NCBI GenBank assembly: GCA_044507775.1 | Contig: JBIQIY010000001.1 | Coordinates: 343,902-407,901, forward strand | Direction of reading: 5' to 3' | DNA length: 64,000 bases | Origin: Chryseosolibacter sp044507775 | Lineage (GTDB): Bacteria; Bacteroidota; Bacteroidia; Cytophagales; Cyclobacteriaceae | Shown here: one piece after another, positions 63,934 through 64,000 of the stretch | Numbering within the stretch: the stretch's first letter is position 1 | How the letters are laid out: each line of letters opens with the position of its first letter | Notes under the pieces: generated by a model | Database searches by the model: none | Told to the model about the DNA's origin: nothing | The model's input: only the letters and a program-made list of their open reading frames with translations | Program-made: the position numbers and the translations under genes

Positions 63934-64000
63934 ATGAAGGAACAGGCTATTGTAGTCACGAAAGAAGAATCTAATGTAGTCGCGAAGAAAATTGACACCT
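63934..64000 (+). CDS. Possible start of a gene cut by the window edge
   Basis: From an ATG at 63934 the frame is open to the window edge (22 codons: MKEQAIVVTKEESNVVAKKI and on). The TGTAGTCAC elements lie partly in different frames, so a repeat rather than a gene is also possible. Too short to judge. Confidence 0.25.
   Translation, partial: MKEQAIVVTKEESNVVAKKIDT

Larger units (their letters stand above)
63624..64000. other. Region after the sigma-54 response regulator
   Basis: About 375 bp. It holds the two mini-palindromes above and three TGTAGTC(A/G)C elements (around 63910, 63951 and 63975). No terminator with a T-run is visible. Confidence 0.4.

Noticed and set aside
1..64000. tRNA, rRNA, transposase, phage or plasmid functions
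   Set aside because: None could be recognised by eye on either strand; a dedicated RNA search could still find a short RNA gene.

Overview
The window reads as a chromosomal segment of a Bacteroidota bacterium, most likely of the Cytophagales type. The evidence is two SusC/SusD outer-membrane pairs, many lipoproteins with a Bacteroidota-style lipobox, BACON domains, FtsX/MacB-like permeases ending in the NPV-SLRSE type of C-terminus, weak Shine-Dalgarno sequences and one good TAnnTTTG-type promoter. I saw no rRNA, tRNA, CRISPR array, transposase, phage gene or origin. All family calls come from reading the translated sequence; no database search was run.

Layout. 1-2.1 kb: the 3' part of a class III (GSA-aminomutase-like) aminotransferase and a convergent SDR dehydrogenase. 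2.1-17.1 kb, minus strand: a polysaccharide-utilization locus (SusC, SusD, two tandem GH28-like beta-helix enzymes with Tat-type signals, a (beta/alpha)8 glycosidase-like protein, a secreted DMFase-beta-like amidohydrolase, a degraded second copy of that enzyme's C-terminus, and an (alpha/alpha)6-barrel lipoprotein). 17.4-19.6 kb: CstA peptide/carbon-starvation transporter and a relic of an FtsX-like permease. 19.7-27.3 kb: a compact pentose-phosphate operon tkt-tal-HAD-gnd-zwf-pgl. 27.5-30 kb: a LamG-esterase fusion and a small secreted protein with a clear terminator. 30.4-40.3 kb, plus strand: glpD, a calcineurin-type phosphoesterase lipoprotein, and a second SusC/SusD/BACON set ending in a strong terminator. 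40.4-50.9 kb: two FtsX/MacB-like permeases, a 0.7 kb array of five 140-bp repeats, an NTF2-like protein, an unknown exported protein and two tandem SPOR/OmpA proteins. 50.9-58 kb: a redox/stress and hydrolase region (1-Cys peroxiredoxin, DsbA-like protein, two alpha/beta hydrolases, NmrA-like reductase, AraC regulator, Dps, and three members of one small protein family). 58-63.6 kb: two sigma-54 activators and a TPR sensor kinase.

How the parts may work together. The first locus should bind, cut and import a uronic-acid- or amide-bearing glycan. In the second plus-strand block, glpD lies immediately upstream of a phosphoesterase and a SusCD system, which suggests scavenging of a glycerol-phosphate-containing or other phosphorylated polymer. 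The pentose-phosphate operon supplies NADPH and pentoses. The window holds two sigma-54 activators and also a near-consensus sigma-54 promoter, with two tandem dyads about 100 bp upstream, in front of an FtsX-like permease. This makes a possible self-contained sigma-54 envelope-stress circuit and is one of the most testable regulatory proposals here.

The observations most worth a second look are the glpD/phosphoesterase/SusCD/BACON block, the DMFase-like enzyme in a glycan locus with its relic, the sigma-54 promoter with tandem upstream dyads, the trio of small GY-NF/VDE proteins (one of which lost its CxxC), the 140-bp repeat array, and the inverted low-complexity repeat at 2.13-2.34 kb.
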